The notes below the pieces were generated by a model, which worked only from the letters and a program-made list of their open reading frames with translations, searched no databases and had not been told where the DNA came from. Positions 50,556-62,856 of a stretch of 64,000 nt of DNA are shown here, in pieces. Each line of letters starts with the position of its first letter. Positions within the stretch are counted from its first letter, which is position 1. The translations under genes were made by a program, and so were the position numbers. The DNA is from Paramecium octaurelia (lineage: Eukaryota > Ciliophora > Oligohymenophorea > Peniculida > Parameciidae): assembly GCA_905182995.1 (NCBI GenBank), contig CAJJDP010000076.1, forward strand, positions 318,356 through 382,355, written 5' to 3'.

Positions 50556-52516
50556 ATGACTCAAATGATGGCTCTAGAAAAGTACAAGGAATAAATCTTT
50601 AAAAACAATGTGAGTCGCTTTATGGATGAGTTGATTGAGAAGAACATCTAGAGTAATCTAGTAGAAATCCTATTGAAATGCTAACTTTCAAGTATGCCTG
50701 TGACCATTCCTGTAAGACACAATTCTATCTAATATATTGCATGTATATTCGATATGGACTCTTGGTTGGAATATTACTAAACTACCAACAGAGATGGACA
50801 GTAACACTATTATAATTATAATCAAGTGGATTCTCGTGTCCTGGTTGCAAAGTGTTTCACTTATACGATGATTACGGAATTGACTTTAAACTCTATCACG
50901 CATTAGAATCATTTAAACTCTTATAAAAGAAGTTACCTGGAGTAAAGTTTGATAAAGACAAATTATTCTAATCTACTTAACCAACCAATCCAGGCTATTT
51001 TGCATAAAATAAGGTGCCTAAGAACCAGACAGCTACGACTATTAAATATTAGCTGCCTGGAATCACACCCATTCTTGGGATTCAAAGAAAGCTCGAAGAA
51101 ACCAACTCATTGAATCCAACCTAAAAGATTATCTCTGACGAAATGTCCTATACAAGTGTTAAGCTACAACAATATACTAATAATAAAATCTACAAACAAG
51201 CCAAACAAAATAACTTGATGGTTCAAGATTTGTAATAGAAGGTTAAGCAAAGAGCGCAAGATTTATAAAAAGTCTTTAGAAATGCCATGAAATTGATAAA
51301 TCTGACCAAAAATAATTTGTCCAATGACTTTATCTTTGCTCTCAAGAGAAGATAAAGGCAGGAAATTAACGAATCCATTGTAATTATTCTAGTATTCAAG
51401 GTAGCTTATCGTCTACTTCGTAAATTACGGAGTGTGGCATGAGTTTCCACTTATCCTGAAAGGAAAACCCTATTTGTAGAAGGAATAGGCGTTGTATATT
51501 AAGGGAGAGGCCAATAATCAAAAGTTTATATATATCATTGCAGGAAAAACTGAAGACAGATTTGTGCAAAGCAATTAAGTGGTCAGAGTTACATTTTCTA
51601 ATGATCCTTTTTAAGATGGGAAATCTGCTGTTATGGAAGAATTGCCCCCTCTACCTTAGGAAGGGTACAATTTCATGGGAACTCATTATAATAAGTAATC
51701 AATAAGCAGTATTATTTTAGCAATATTTATGTGTTTTATGGTTAGGGACTTAAAAAAACAAAAGATCAATAAATTTTGGATGAATTGTATAACAAAGCCT
51801 ATGTCATGAGGTAACATAAATAATGGTAAGTGCTGATGTCCAATTTAATCCCAAGATTTGGTGGTAGTTTCTTTGTTACATCTCATCCATAATTCTCAAA
51901 ATTATTGATCATTTTTGGAGGAATTCAACACGATCCTGATGGTTTGGTGGCTTATCGATGTACATAATAAAATCAAGGCTAAATCTTTCAATGCAAAGAT
52001 GAAACCTTTATAGGAAGTGGATGTTTTTAAGTTCGCTTTTCAGTTAGACCGGATGATGAATATCAAAAGAATGTTTTGAGTTCTCCAGTCTTTTCTGCTC
52101 CTTATTATGGTTACAATCAATTAATCTTATCTGGCGAATTTTTGAAATATTAATACATTATGAAAAGGGAGATTTATACTTTTGATTGGGAAAATGGAGA
52201 TTTTATAAAGAATGATATCTTCTCTTTAGAACCACCAGAATAATTTTTAATTCCTACTAGAAAGGATAATGGTTCTGAAGTATTCACACCAGTCCAAGAC
52301 ATGGAAGGAGCTGTCAGTTTTGGAAATTTATACATAATTCATTAATATCCTGTTAATCCAGGCAATAAAATTGTATTACAATTATTGAGAATCAATTTAA
52401 CAAATGGATAATGTAAACAATTATTTCAATATTTAGTTTTTCCCACTAATTACCAAGATCACCAATCATCTTTAGAACTAGCAATCATAAGAAGAAATTA
52501 GTTGGCATAATCATGA
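50556..52516 (+). CDS. Kelch-like protein with N-terminal CPGC module, copy 2
   Basis: 627 residues with three introns (26, 25 and 26 nt) at the same places as in copy 1, so the frame closes exactly. Shared blocks: 'FKNNVSRFMDELIEKNI', 'SSMPVTIPVRH', 'IFDMDSWLEYYQTTNRDGH', 'GFSCPGCKVFHLYDDYGID', then Lys/Gln-rich coiled-coil-like helices, then Kelch-like blades 'YIIAGKTEDRF', 'YVFYGQGLKK', 'RFGGSFFVTSHPQFSKLLI' and 'IFGGIQHDPDG'. The C-terminus ends 'LELAIIRRNQLAQS'. The CPGC motif with nearby aromatic residues suggests a metal- or disulfide-binding knuckle. Function unknown. The 3' end is 43 bp from the convergent LMBR1-domain gene. Confidence 0.82.
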
Positions 52517-52559
52517 ATTTTTCAATATATAAGAATTATAATAAATAAATTCAGTGTTC

Positions 52560-54578
52560 TCAATAAAACACTTCCATAAAGTACTCGGCTTACGATATTC
52601 TCAATATATTAATATATTGTAATTTTGAAAAATATAACCAAAAGAATCCTTTTATTAAAAGTAACAATAATTATAATTCAAATACTTAGAATTTAATCAA
52701 AATTTCTTATTCCTTAATTTGAGTTCTTTCTTTGAGTTTCTTCTTCATCCTGGATTTTACTCTTCGGCATAATTTACAATTCTTAAAATACTATCTGAGA
52801 ATTGCTCTCATTAAGATTGTTCTTCTTCCTTAATTCTCTCTCTATTTATATTCTTTAGCATATAATATACCCTTTTCAATAATTTTTTTGCCTTCTAAAC
52901 TCATTCCTGATATTCTCTCTTGTTGAGCATATTGTCCTAAACCTATGGTCCTCATTAACTTATCTCCAATATTGAATAAATTGAAAAAGCACATAATCAA
53001 TAACATCAAGGGAAGTATTGTCTTGTAACTCTATACAAAAAGTGATTCTGCCAGATTACCTACAGTCTCACTAAAGGAGGTTGCTTGATCTTCCAAAATG
53101 TCTGTAATCTGAATGAAGTTGAAACACAAGGGGAAACTCACTCTAGCAAAGTTACTTGCAAAAATTATAAAATATCAATACATGGAACCAAACATTAAGC
53201 TTGCTGCATCTGTATGATGATGTTTGTTAAATGAAATTAACCCTGAGATTTTCATTGCAAATAAACCATAATAGGTGCAAAACATCATATAAAGCAAAGG
53301 CAAGAGCAAAACAAGTTCTGTTAAGTAATACCTATTAATTGATGACAACAATAAGTAATAGGGATTCAAATTCTTGTTTGTTTTACCAACAAAGGTAATC
53401 AATTCGCAAAATAGTATGAATAAACTAAGAAGTGCATAAGTTATGGCCAAAATCACACAGTAATATTTTCTGAGCTTTAGATTCCAAATAATAGAAATCT
53501 TATATATCATCTTAGACCACTTGGTTTCGAACTAAGTCTCATCATCTGCTAGTTCCTTCCTTTCAAACTTCAATGCCTTCTAATTTACAATATTAAGTTT
53601 AGTTTGAATTCTTTGCAAATCAAACATAAGGCCTTTTACATATTTGTGTATCGAAGCCAAGACTTCTAGATTCAATGGTTTGTATTTATCAGGTATGTTG
53701 GAAGCATTATATTTTTATAGAGTTTGCCTAATGGTCTTTTAAAATTCCTAAGGAATCCTTTGTAGAATAATCATCAAATATCGACTGAATTCGCTGTCAG
53801 AATATTCATTCTGCAACAGTTGAAGAGTCTAGTTAAATTTTGAATATATTACAACCCTACAAATGTCTTCGAGCTCATAAGTTTTCTCAGTTCTCTATTC
53901 ATCCAATAGGACAGCCTATTAATAGCATTATTCCAAGACTTCTTCCTCTTTATGTTCTCTGTAGTATAATTTTGGAATTGCTACTAAGCCTTATCCCAAT
54001 AGGATGACAACCAGAAGCAATCCACTAGATGATAAATAAAGATCGCTTACAAAAAGTTGCTCACACCAATCAAAACCCCTTCAACATGAGTTGAATCAAA
54101 ATTGTCCTTAATCAATAGATAGATGGCCAGTCCTACTATTATAACTGTTCCAACTCCATATATTGTTAAATTTTTTTTCAAAGAGTATCGAATTTTGCCT
54201 CTGATATCAAAATCTCCAGAGCTTTCATAATCCTAAAAAAATGGTAAGACCAACCTGTATAATTACAAATTTTACCAAGCCAAGAAGAAATTCCCCCAAT
54301 ACATAATTCTCCATAATATTTTGATATTCCCCATGGTCTCTTGCTATTAGTCTTCATTGAGTTATTTGGTCGCCTAAAACTTAAGATCTTATAATAACAT
54401 TGGCAATGTCAATTGGTAAGACTAAGACAATTGAAAAGGTCAACATCCAAGAAATGAAGGTTAAAATCTTGATGTATAAGGGCACATCCTTTGCTGAATA
54501 TTCCCATATTAAATAAACAACATAGATGAAAAGGATGGTAGTAGCAATTGAGTAGAATACAACATCTTCTGTTAGCAT
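52560..54578 (-). CDS. LMBR1-domain membrane protein (LMBD2-like)
   Basis: Several hydrophobic segments in the LMBR1 pattern. The N-terminus 'MLTEDVVFYSIATTILFIYV' then 'ILTFISWMLTFSIVLVLPID' matches the family start (Trp, then LP-x-D). Towards the C-terminus: 'LSSINRYYLTELVLLLPLLY', 'YYGLFAMKISGLISF', 'HHHTDAASLMFGSMY' corresponds to the LMBD2 Q/H-TDA-SL block. LMBR1 proteins are nine-pass membrane proteins at plasma membrane or lysosome. The start at 54578 is chosen because the in-frame upstream Met at 54689 would leave only 6 bp to the upstream gene's stop and adds a non-family extension. The 3' end is uncertain: the frame stays open to TGA at 52560, through a Lys/Arg-rich tail. Confidence 0.75.
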
Positions 54579-54695
54579 TAAAAATAATAAAATTATGGAA
54601 TGCTTTTTTGTCTTTGATATTTCATTTACGAGATTAAGTGGATTGATAAATGTCGAAAAAAATAATATACAAGAATTGAATAATAACATAATTGA

Positions 54696-57600
54696 TCAAA
54701 TTTCAAAAGCCTTCTATAGAAGAGTCTAAATTTCCTTATCATGCAATTAATGAAAACCAGTAGCTGGTGATCCGCTTGGTCTTCTGCCAATATAATGGAT
54801 AGGTGAATTTGAAATGTTTGTAGTCTTGGCTAGTACACTTTAGATTCTTGGTCTGACAAATGCCCAAGGACCATAATTCATATGTTCTTCTTAGACCCAG
54901 ACGAATTCTGCATTATTGTATTTACCAATAATTTTTTATAAGAACTCATAAGGGAATGGAGCCAATTGTTCAATTCTAAGAATAGCAACATTCTAAAAAA
55001 AATAAATGAAATAGAATTACATTTTGTTTAAGGTCTTCTCTTTTTTTGAGTAAATCATAATAAATTTAGCCTGAACATAATATGACTCTTTTGACTTGAT
55101 TGGGTTGAACAAGGAATTCTGGAAGAGCCTCATCATAAACTTGATTGAATTGTGTAGTAAGTTCAGTAAGCTTAGATTTGGCAGCTTGCAGTCTCAAAAG
55201 TCTTTTGGATGTCATAGCAATCAACGGTTTTCTGAAATCTCTTCTTAATTGTCTTCTAAGAGCATGGAAGTAATTGGCAGGAGTAGTGCATTAAACAATT
55301 TACATATTTGAATTTCTCATCTGTCTTGTTAATCTGACTAGTTGATATAAATCATTAGATTACCTCCGAGATTTTTGTCAAAAACGGCAGGGTCATCATC
55401 ACTCAATTACAAAAATCTTTCAACTCTCCCTGAACTATGTTCTGGTCCTTGACCATCCATACCATTTGGTAACAACATAACCAATCCACTATCAACATCC
55501 CATTTGGATTCTGCACTAGCTATATAATTATCGATAATAATTTAGGCTCCATTTGCAAAATCACCAAATTATGCCTCCCATAACACCAAGGTATTTGGAT
55601 TTGTGATAGAGTAACCATAGTCGAACCCAAGAACTCCGTATTCAGATAAATGAGAATTGTAAATACTGAGTCTTTGTTCTTGTCCCTTGGGAATAACATT
55701 ATGCAAAGGGACATAATCTTAACCGTTAGGATCCTTTTGATCATGTATAACTGCATGTCTGTGGGAGAAGGTTGCCCTTTAAACATCCTCTCCTGATAAT
55801 CTGATATTGAATCCCTCATGAAGAAGAGTTCCAAATGCCAAAGCTTCAGCAGTAGCAAAATCAATAGGTTGATCCTTTTGAATCCATGACAATCTCTCTT
55901 CATAAAATTTCCTGATTTAAGGATGAGCATTGAATTCATTAGGTATCTTATTGATTTTTTCCCCTAATGTTTTTAAAACATTCAAAGGAACACCTGTATC
56001 TTTGATTCTTCCCCAAAGGACTGGAACTTTGATCATTTCCCATGGCACTGGTTGCCAATCCTTGAGATTGTAATCCATTTTTCTAGACTTCTAATATGCC
56101 AATTCAAGATTGTCTTCGTGAGTCTTCATCAAAGTGTCCACTTGTTCTTTGGTCACGATACCTTAAGCAATCAATTTGTCGCTATATTTAATGAAGACAG
56201 GAGGAGCCTTGTCAATCTTCTCATACATTATGGGTTAAGTAAATTTAGGCTGATCTTACTCATTATGACCATATCTTCTATATCCAACCAAATCAATAAA
56301 GATATCTCTCTTGAACTTATATCTGTATTCGGTAGCAATCTTAAACACTTTGTCAACTAATTCAGGTTCATCAGCATTGACATGAATGACTGGTGCTTAA
56401 ATAGCATGTGCTATATCTGTGCAATACAACCCAGATCTGCTGTCCTTAGGAACAGTAGTGAATCCGATTTAATTGTTGGATACCACATGTACAATACCTC
56501 CTGACTTGTAACCTTCTAAATCTGCCATTTGTAAAGACTCATAAACTATTCCTTAACCTGAAACTGCAGCATCTCCATGAATCAACACTCCAAAAGCCTT
56601 TTCTCTCTTTTCATCCTGGAAATAATCTTATATAGCCCTGACTTTTCCATAGACACAAGGATCCACAGTTTCTAAATGAGATGGATTAGGCAACATTTCC
56701 AATCTCAATTTCTTATCTCCAAATAACACATTATGAACTGAACCCAAATGATATTTCACATCTCCAGAATTACCCCAAATATCTTCATTAAATGTACTCT
56801 TCAAATCCTAGAATTCAACCATGATTTCTTCTGCTGATTTCTAGAATACATTGTAAAGTGTATTTAATCTTCCTCTATGCGCCATCCCAAATACTACATG
56901 TTCTGCACCTGCACTTGCTGCTTCATCTATTAACGATTACAAACCAGAAATCATAGAATCACAACCTTCTATACCAAATCTCTTTGATGTATTGAATTTC
57001 TTCTGCAAAAACGTACTAAATGCATGTTCCTGTCCTAATCTATTTGTTATGATCAAATTAATCTATACCTCTCAAAAGTTTTCAATTTCTGCTCTTTACT
57101 CGGCATAAATTCATCATATTTCTCTATTTGATGTCTAAACCAATCTCTTTCCTCGTTTGATTGAATGTGCATGTATTCATATGATATTTTTCCGCAATAG
57201 GCCTTTTCTAAATAATTTATTAGGTCTCTCAATTTCATCACTAATTACTATTACAATCCCTTACTTTATTTATCCTTTGTTATTCCTGTGCTTCCCACAG
57301 CGTGTATATAAAATTCTCTGTCCAAATCCTCTTCTGCGAAAAATTCACGATAATCCAATTTAGTATATCCTTTCACTTTGCCTATTTACTAAATGTGCTC
57401 TAAATCCAATGGATCCACCTATGACTTCTCATGTCCTCTATGTCTGTATTTGTTTATGAGCAACAACACTCGAAAGTGATCACTCAGTAATTTCCTTAAT
57501 CCTGATTACCCCTAATGGCTTTTAGATTATTCATACATCCAATCTAGCTGTAACTGCTTAACCTTTCTAAGGTTCAGGAGTGAAATCAAAATTATTCGTT

Positions 57601-57782
57601 TCCAAAACTTGTCTGAAATATGAATCCCAAGTGGCAGGGACTGATTTATTATCCAAATACCATTAATCAAATAGATTTTCCAAATACTCGGCGTTTCCAG
57701 AACCAAGAAAAGAGGCTCCGAACTTTTACAATTCGGAAAATTTATAAACATTATTGAGATTTCTGGCTACAAATCTAAGCAT
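54696..57782 (-). CDS. OGDH: 2-oxoglutarate dehydrogenase E1 component
   Basis: About 1,000 residues. It starts '[15 protein letters not shown]', a plausible mitochondrial presequence, then '[20 protein letters not shown]' and 'SWDSYFRQ'-like E1 N-terminal block, 'YRHRGHE', '[15 protein letters not shown]', 'GDVKYHLG', 'NPSHLE', '[19 protein letters not shown]' (thiamine diphosphate motif), 'NNQIGFTT', 'HVNADEPE', 'GYRRYGHNE'. The C-terminal half carries '[20 protein letters not shown]', 'TFSHRHAV', 'LGFDYGYS', '[13 protein letters not shown]', '[17 protein letters not shown]' and ends '[12 protein letters not shown]...'. This is the E1 of the TCA-cycle complex that decarboxylates 2-oxoglutarate. 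Several introns of ~25 nt exist, for instance after 'ARLD'. It is divergent from the coiled-coil gene across 203 bp. Confidence 0.96.
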
Positions 57783-57985
57783 ATTTAATTTATTTATAGA
57801 TTTAGAAAGATTATTTTAACATAAATTTATAATAATATACGATATCCTGTCATAATATCTTGTATTATTAATTTTATTAGGCTTTAACAAATTTTAATAA
57901 AAACACTTATTTTTCTATTATAACATACTCCAAATCGGGCTCGAACTTAATTTCCTTCCTTTCTAATATTTTATTTTTCAATTAA

Positions 57986-59143
57986 ATGGCATTCTTCGAA
58001 CTCGACTGCTCATTTCTAATACAATAATCCCAACACCATCCCCATCAATTCCACAATAGGAGCACCATCCATTCTAAAGATAGCATTCAATAGGATTTAT
58101 AATCACTTCTTTAATTTAAATACAACGGAATCCTCAAAAGTGGAGATCGAATTAAAGATGTGACCAAATCATTATAGAAAATATTGGATTAGTCTAATTA
58201 ATTAAAGGAAAAATTTGAGCAAAGCCAGAAGCTATAACAAAAATTGAGAGATATTGAGGATGATCTTCAATCCTATTTTAAATTAAAGGAAAACTTTATA
58301 GAAATGATATAGGATTATTAATCGTCTTTAGCACAACACTATGAAATGAGAAAAAGTGTGAAGGACATCAAATTAGATAATTTACCTAAAGAATCAACTC
58401 AGAAACTTCTTCAAGTATCATTTTTTTAAATTATCAGGAATATGTCTCCCTAACTAAACAATTGGAAGATTATGTTACATTTGAAAACGATTTAAAAGAC
58501 TTAAAGAAAATTGAAGAAAGATTTGAAATCTTGGAATCAGAAGAAGACTACTTGAAATACTATCTAACAATAAATAACAAGGAGCCGAATCAGGTAAATT
58601 AGTCAACCACATAATTACTAAGCCAATTTGTATAAATGTTAGGTCAATCAATCAGTTATCTAAGTAGAATTTATAATTAATTTTATCACTTTAGAATCTC
58701 ATCAAGATTGCCCTATTATTGTAAGTCATCAAGATAAAAACAATATGACCGAGGAAGTCTTGATGTAATATAAGTATGCAATCATTTTCAAAACTTATGA
58801 TACGATCTCAGCATTAATTATAATTGACAAGGAAAAATCAGAAGCCTAAGTCATATGCACTTCTTAGAATAGAGTTTAAAATAAATAATACTTGGAAAAT
58901 TATAAGAATTATATTGCTAATATCAAAATCAATTACACACTTTTAAAACAGGAAGTCATTCTAGAATCTATTTACGCAAAAATTATAGAGAAATTAGTTC
59001 AATTCAATATTATTACTCAAATAGGAAATCTTACATTTTAGGAGATGTAGGAAGCTATTAAAAATATCATTTTATATCAATAAGACTTGGAATAATTAGA
59101 CAGTTTTTTATTTTTAGATACTATGTAAATTGAATTGAATTGA
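57986..59143 (+). CDS. Coiled-coil protein, possibly COG3/Sec34-like
   Basis: About 367 residues. One 23-nt intron (GTATC...ATCAG) is clear; a second, 31 nt (GTAGA...TTTAG), near 58671-58700 best restores the frame. Helical, charged and Leu-heptad-rich: 'KDVTKSLQKILDQSNQLKEK', 'KLQQKLRDIEDDLQSYFKL', 'YVSLTKQLEDYVTFENDLKD'. After that comes 'LGQSISYLKSHQD' then 'VLMQYKYAIIFKTYDTISAL', weakly like the COG3/Sec34 core with its YL-x-x-H block. COG tethers vesicles at the Golgi. The protein is short for COG3 and I cannot confirm it. Apart from the coiled coils no motif is diagnostic. Confidence 0.6.
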
Positions 59144-59785
59144 ATCAATATTATATTTAGATAATTGTGATGTACAACTTATTATCATTTTTGATTTATT
59201 ATTAAAACAAGAAATAGTGTTCCATTCTATCATTATAATTCATTATACAGTTTTTTTATATAGAAAGCTTACCTTCTATATATTTTATCTCTATATAAAT
59301 TATTTATGTAATATCCATTTTTATAATTGATAGAAAAATATTTAAATCTAATTCACTTCTTTTCTTCGCATTCAGTATTTACATACTTAAAGTTTAAAAA
59401 TGTTGTTACAAAGGTAATATTTATTGAATAAACAAGAAAAAGCAATTAAGGATTCTAATATAATGAAATTATTAATAATTTCATACAATGCACACTATTA
59501 AATTAAACAGTATGGAATCTAACTGAATAAATTGTTTTCTAAGTGTTTAGATTACATTCTATTTAAAATACAATTAGATTATATGGAATTTTAGTTGATC
59601 AAACACCTGTAATTTAGATTTAAATTGTTATAAATTAAGTATTCTTTGAAAATTTAAAGCAGAAACACACTAAGATCAAATGTTCAGATTTCATCTATTT
59701 TATTAGGTTATAAATTATTAAATAATTAATTTAAATACACTAAATTAAACACTTTAAAACAATTATGTAGAAATTTGTCAACACT
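59144..59785. other. AT-rich convergent intergenic region
   Basis: About 640 bp between two convergent genes. It contains a 'TTGAA' triple repeat at its left edge and a TGA-free frame listed separately at 59400-59792. Nothing else was seen. Confidence 0.45.
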
Positions 59786-59792
59786 TCAATGA
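59400..59792 (+). CDS. Hypothetical ORF of doubtful status
   Basis: A 130-residue frame without TGA, rich in Leu, Lys, Gln and Ile ('MLLQRQYLLNKQEKAIKDSN'). With only one stop codon and this AT content a random frame of this length is not rare. It overlaps the 3' end of the convergent kinase gene by a few bases. Codon use is not distinctive. Listed only so it is not missed. Confidence 0.2.
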
Positions 59793-62505
59793 TATTTTTT
59801 TCGTAGTTAATGAGCCTTTTATTGGTTCATTTCTACAAGTAAATCAAGCCTTAATAAGTTATCAACACCTAATTTTGAAATGGTCGAGTTTTCGCTAGAA
59901 GTATCACGAAGTAGTTTTGTTAATTTTTCTTTCTCTCTCTATTTCTTTATCAGTAATAAAGGTTGATCGTCTGGTGCATTATCTGGTATGATCGGAGCTG
60001 GTTATTTACGAAGTGTATCGAAATTGATATCTAAAATAAGAAATAATTTTACAACCCTTAAAAAAAGGATGTATTTTGGCTTCTTCAACTGTCATCCTTG
60101 TCTTATAGTTAGGATCTAGTAATCTCTCAATAAAGTCTTTTGCATTTAAACTCAACTAGTTTTCTCCATCTCCAATTTCTGGCCAGGTAATGTTCCTTTG
60201 TAATATATTTTCAAAGATCTTCTCTGGAGTATCATCATTGAAAGGAGGAATACCCACCAAGAATTCATAGGTAATCACACCTAAACTCCATTGATCAAGA
60301 GATTCGTTGCTTATAGATTCTCCTCTAATTACTTCAGGAGCAATATAATCTGGAGTGCCAACAACTCTGTGTTTATTATGATTGCTGGCCTTAATTGAAA
60401 TGCAATGATCAAATCTTGGAGACTTTGGCTCGCTGCTAACCAAATCCTTAATATTATTATCCAATTATTATTGTAATTTAAGAGCTTGGCTAGGTTCAGA
60501 ATGCTACATGTATAATTTCATTCCTATTTCTGATAATCCAAAATCTGTTAATTTCAAGTGACCTTTCCCATCTATCAATATATTTTGAGGTTTTAAATCC
60601 CTATGAATGATTTGCTTTTTGTGTAATGCCTCAATGGCCAAAAGCAATTCTCCAATGTAGAATTTAGCAATGGGTTCATCCAAAGCGCCATATTTTCTGA
60701 GAATTTTATCAAAATCACCTCCTTTTACATATTCCAGAACATAAAATAAACAATCTGAATGACTAAAGGAATAGTAAGCTTTTGCAACGAAATCTCCTTC
60801 AAGAACTGAAAAGATGGTGCTTTCAGCCTTAAGGGTTTCTAAAAAGTTCTGACTTGATTATTATTGAGTGTCAATAACTTTCATAGCATAAACATCGTTG
60901 GTTTTTAATTTTCTAACCTTCCAAACGGCTCCATATGCTCCCACTCCTAATACCTCTTAAAATTCAAAATCTTTTAATCCTACTGTCATTCTAGAGTTAA
61001 TGATATTATATAATAAATTACATCTTTTAAGTATATTATGGGATTCGCAATGTGATTCCCGAATCAGAATAATACCCTCTAATAAACAGATTCTATTGAA
61101 CATCGTCACTGTCATCATCTTCTTGTTGAGAATAAATGTGAATGTTTAATTATTATTATTTGTTGGTATTCTGATTTACATTCTCTTCAGAGGGAGAAAA
61201 TGTAATGAACTCTAAAGAATCTATTTTCTACTCTTAAATTGGAGTTTATTAATTTTGATATTAACATTCTTCCTAATCCTCCTTAAACTATCTTTGATTG
61301 AATTTAGATTTAAGAGGTTTGACCAAATCCATAATTCTCACTTTGCCTCCAGTATTAACTCCTTTTTTGTTTCTACTAATTAATGAAGTTCCCGCTTATT
61401 TATATGAGTTTGATAATCCTTTTTGGAAGATTTTCTTTAATTTTTCAATTGATCCACATTACAATTGTACTTAAGCTGCATCAATCTTATTGACTTACTT
61501 ATTTAATTCTAATCGTTGCGTGATTAAACTTAGGGATCTCTTCATTAATTCACTTACATCACTCAAATGGTTAATCTCAGGTAATCCTAATTTGATCAGT
61601 GATTAAAATTTGGCATCTATGTCTAAACCAAATGAATTATCTTATTTTAATATTTTTTAACAATATTGTTGAGTGACTTTCAGTAAAGATATAGCACATT
61701 TTATTTATTTTTGGCTATCAGGACTCATGCTCATAGATGACTCTAAACGAGTGAAATTCCTCCCTGGTTTTCTTTAATGAAATGTTGGGAATTCACTAAT
61801 GCTATTGTCTTCTGAGATGTTAATGGTTTTGGCTCTTTAAATTCCTCTTTATCTCTGATCACTCTATTGAGCAAACTTAGAAAGAGTAATTTGCTATTTG
61901 CTTCTGCTCATTACTGGACTGTTTTGATGACTTAAATTTTTTTCAGACATCCTTTATTTACTATACAAATTTATTTTAGTTATAAGTTCAATCTCCTTAT
62001 TGTTAATTTCCTCCGATAACTCCTAAATCTTATCCTACAATGCGTAAATGTCCTTGTTAAGCATGTGCTTTTTAAGGCACAATTAAGAATGCTCCTCAAC
62101 AATGCTAAGCAATATTTCTTTTTCACAAATGCAACAAACCATTTTTTAAGGATGCAATTTGAACATCAATTCTGAATATAACACTATCTTGTAGCGTTTC
62201 CCTTCTATCTATTGAATGCCTTGTAAATTTAATTAGGGAAATCTCGAAATTCGATTATTGATTATTTTTTGATAATAGTTCTCATACTTACCTTTAGTTA
62301 ACTATTACTATGATAATTTAGGCCACATTCTTGTTAAATTCCTATTGCCATAGCATTGTCGAATTATAGTGTACAATGTTTATTATAAAAAGTCTTCGGT
62401 ATCAAAAATTCTTGCTAACTCTATGTCATATAGGGGATATATCTCTTAAGAATCACTATCATTGGGATATATAGAAAGAATCTCTAATTTATTCTAATTT
62501 TTCAT
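59786..62505 (-). CDS. MAST/Greatwall/IREH-like AGC protein kinase with C2HC finger
   Basis: 887 residues; two introns (31 nt just before 'MTVGLKDFEF', 25 nt after 'HPFFK') make the frame close exactly. The N-terminal half has a Cys/His finger 'VCCICEKEILLSIVEEHSQLC' (CxxC...HxxxxC), then helices. The kinase domain reads 'LGVGAYGAVWKVR', 'YAMKVI', 'HRDLKPQN', 'LTDFGLSE', a ~50-residue insert before 'VVGTPDYIAPEVI', 'LDQWSLGVITYEFLVGIPPF' and C-tail 'DINFDTLRKQPAPIIP'. The long insert between DFG and APE and 'GTPDYIAPEV' mark the MAST/Greatwall/RIM15 group; the N-terminal C-x-x-C-E-x-x-H-S-x-x-C finger is known from plant IREH-type members. Greatwall-like kinases act in mitotic or nutrient control. 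Later Mets at 61950 or 60989 are alternative starts. Confidence 0.85.
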
Positions 62506-62856
62506 TTTTTTAATATCTGAATTTTTATATTAGATTCTCATCATCTATTGCTAGAATTATTTAGGAAATTTATATATAAATCACAACTAAAATTATTTAT
62601 TCTCGATTCTGTAATATTTCAAATGGAATATTTATTAATTCAGTTGAGGTACTAAAATTTATAAATAAATTTGTACCCTTAATTTCATACGAATATTTGC
62701 ATAACACATACAGTGTATAAGTTCTACATCAGAAATTCGATGGTCATTGAGGGATTTAGAAGGAAGAAAGAAATTGAAATTTAATATAATATTGCAATTG
62801 GATTAATTGTATATAGAGTAAATTAGACAGCGGATATCTAAGCAGTGTAATGCTAT
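62506..62856. other. Intergenic, nothing recognised
   Basis: About 350 bp upstream of the AGC kinase start and downstream of the LMBR1-family gene stop. AT-rich; presumably promoter and 5' UTR of the kinase plus a 3' UTR. No motif or frame of note. Confidence 0.5.

Noticed and set aside
54579-54689. Upstream in-frame Met (54689) as start of the LMBR1-domain gene
   Set aside because: It would begin 6 bp after the upstream gene's stop and adds a non-family segment; the Met at 54578 matches the family start.
60010-60070. Insertion of ten residues in the AGC kinase before the C-tail
   Set aside because: Careful count of the T-run shows a 25-nt intron after 'HPFFK'; removing it gives the normal 'HPFFKDINFDTL' junction.
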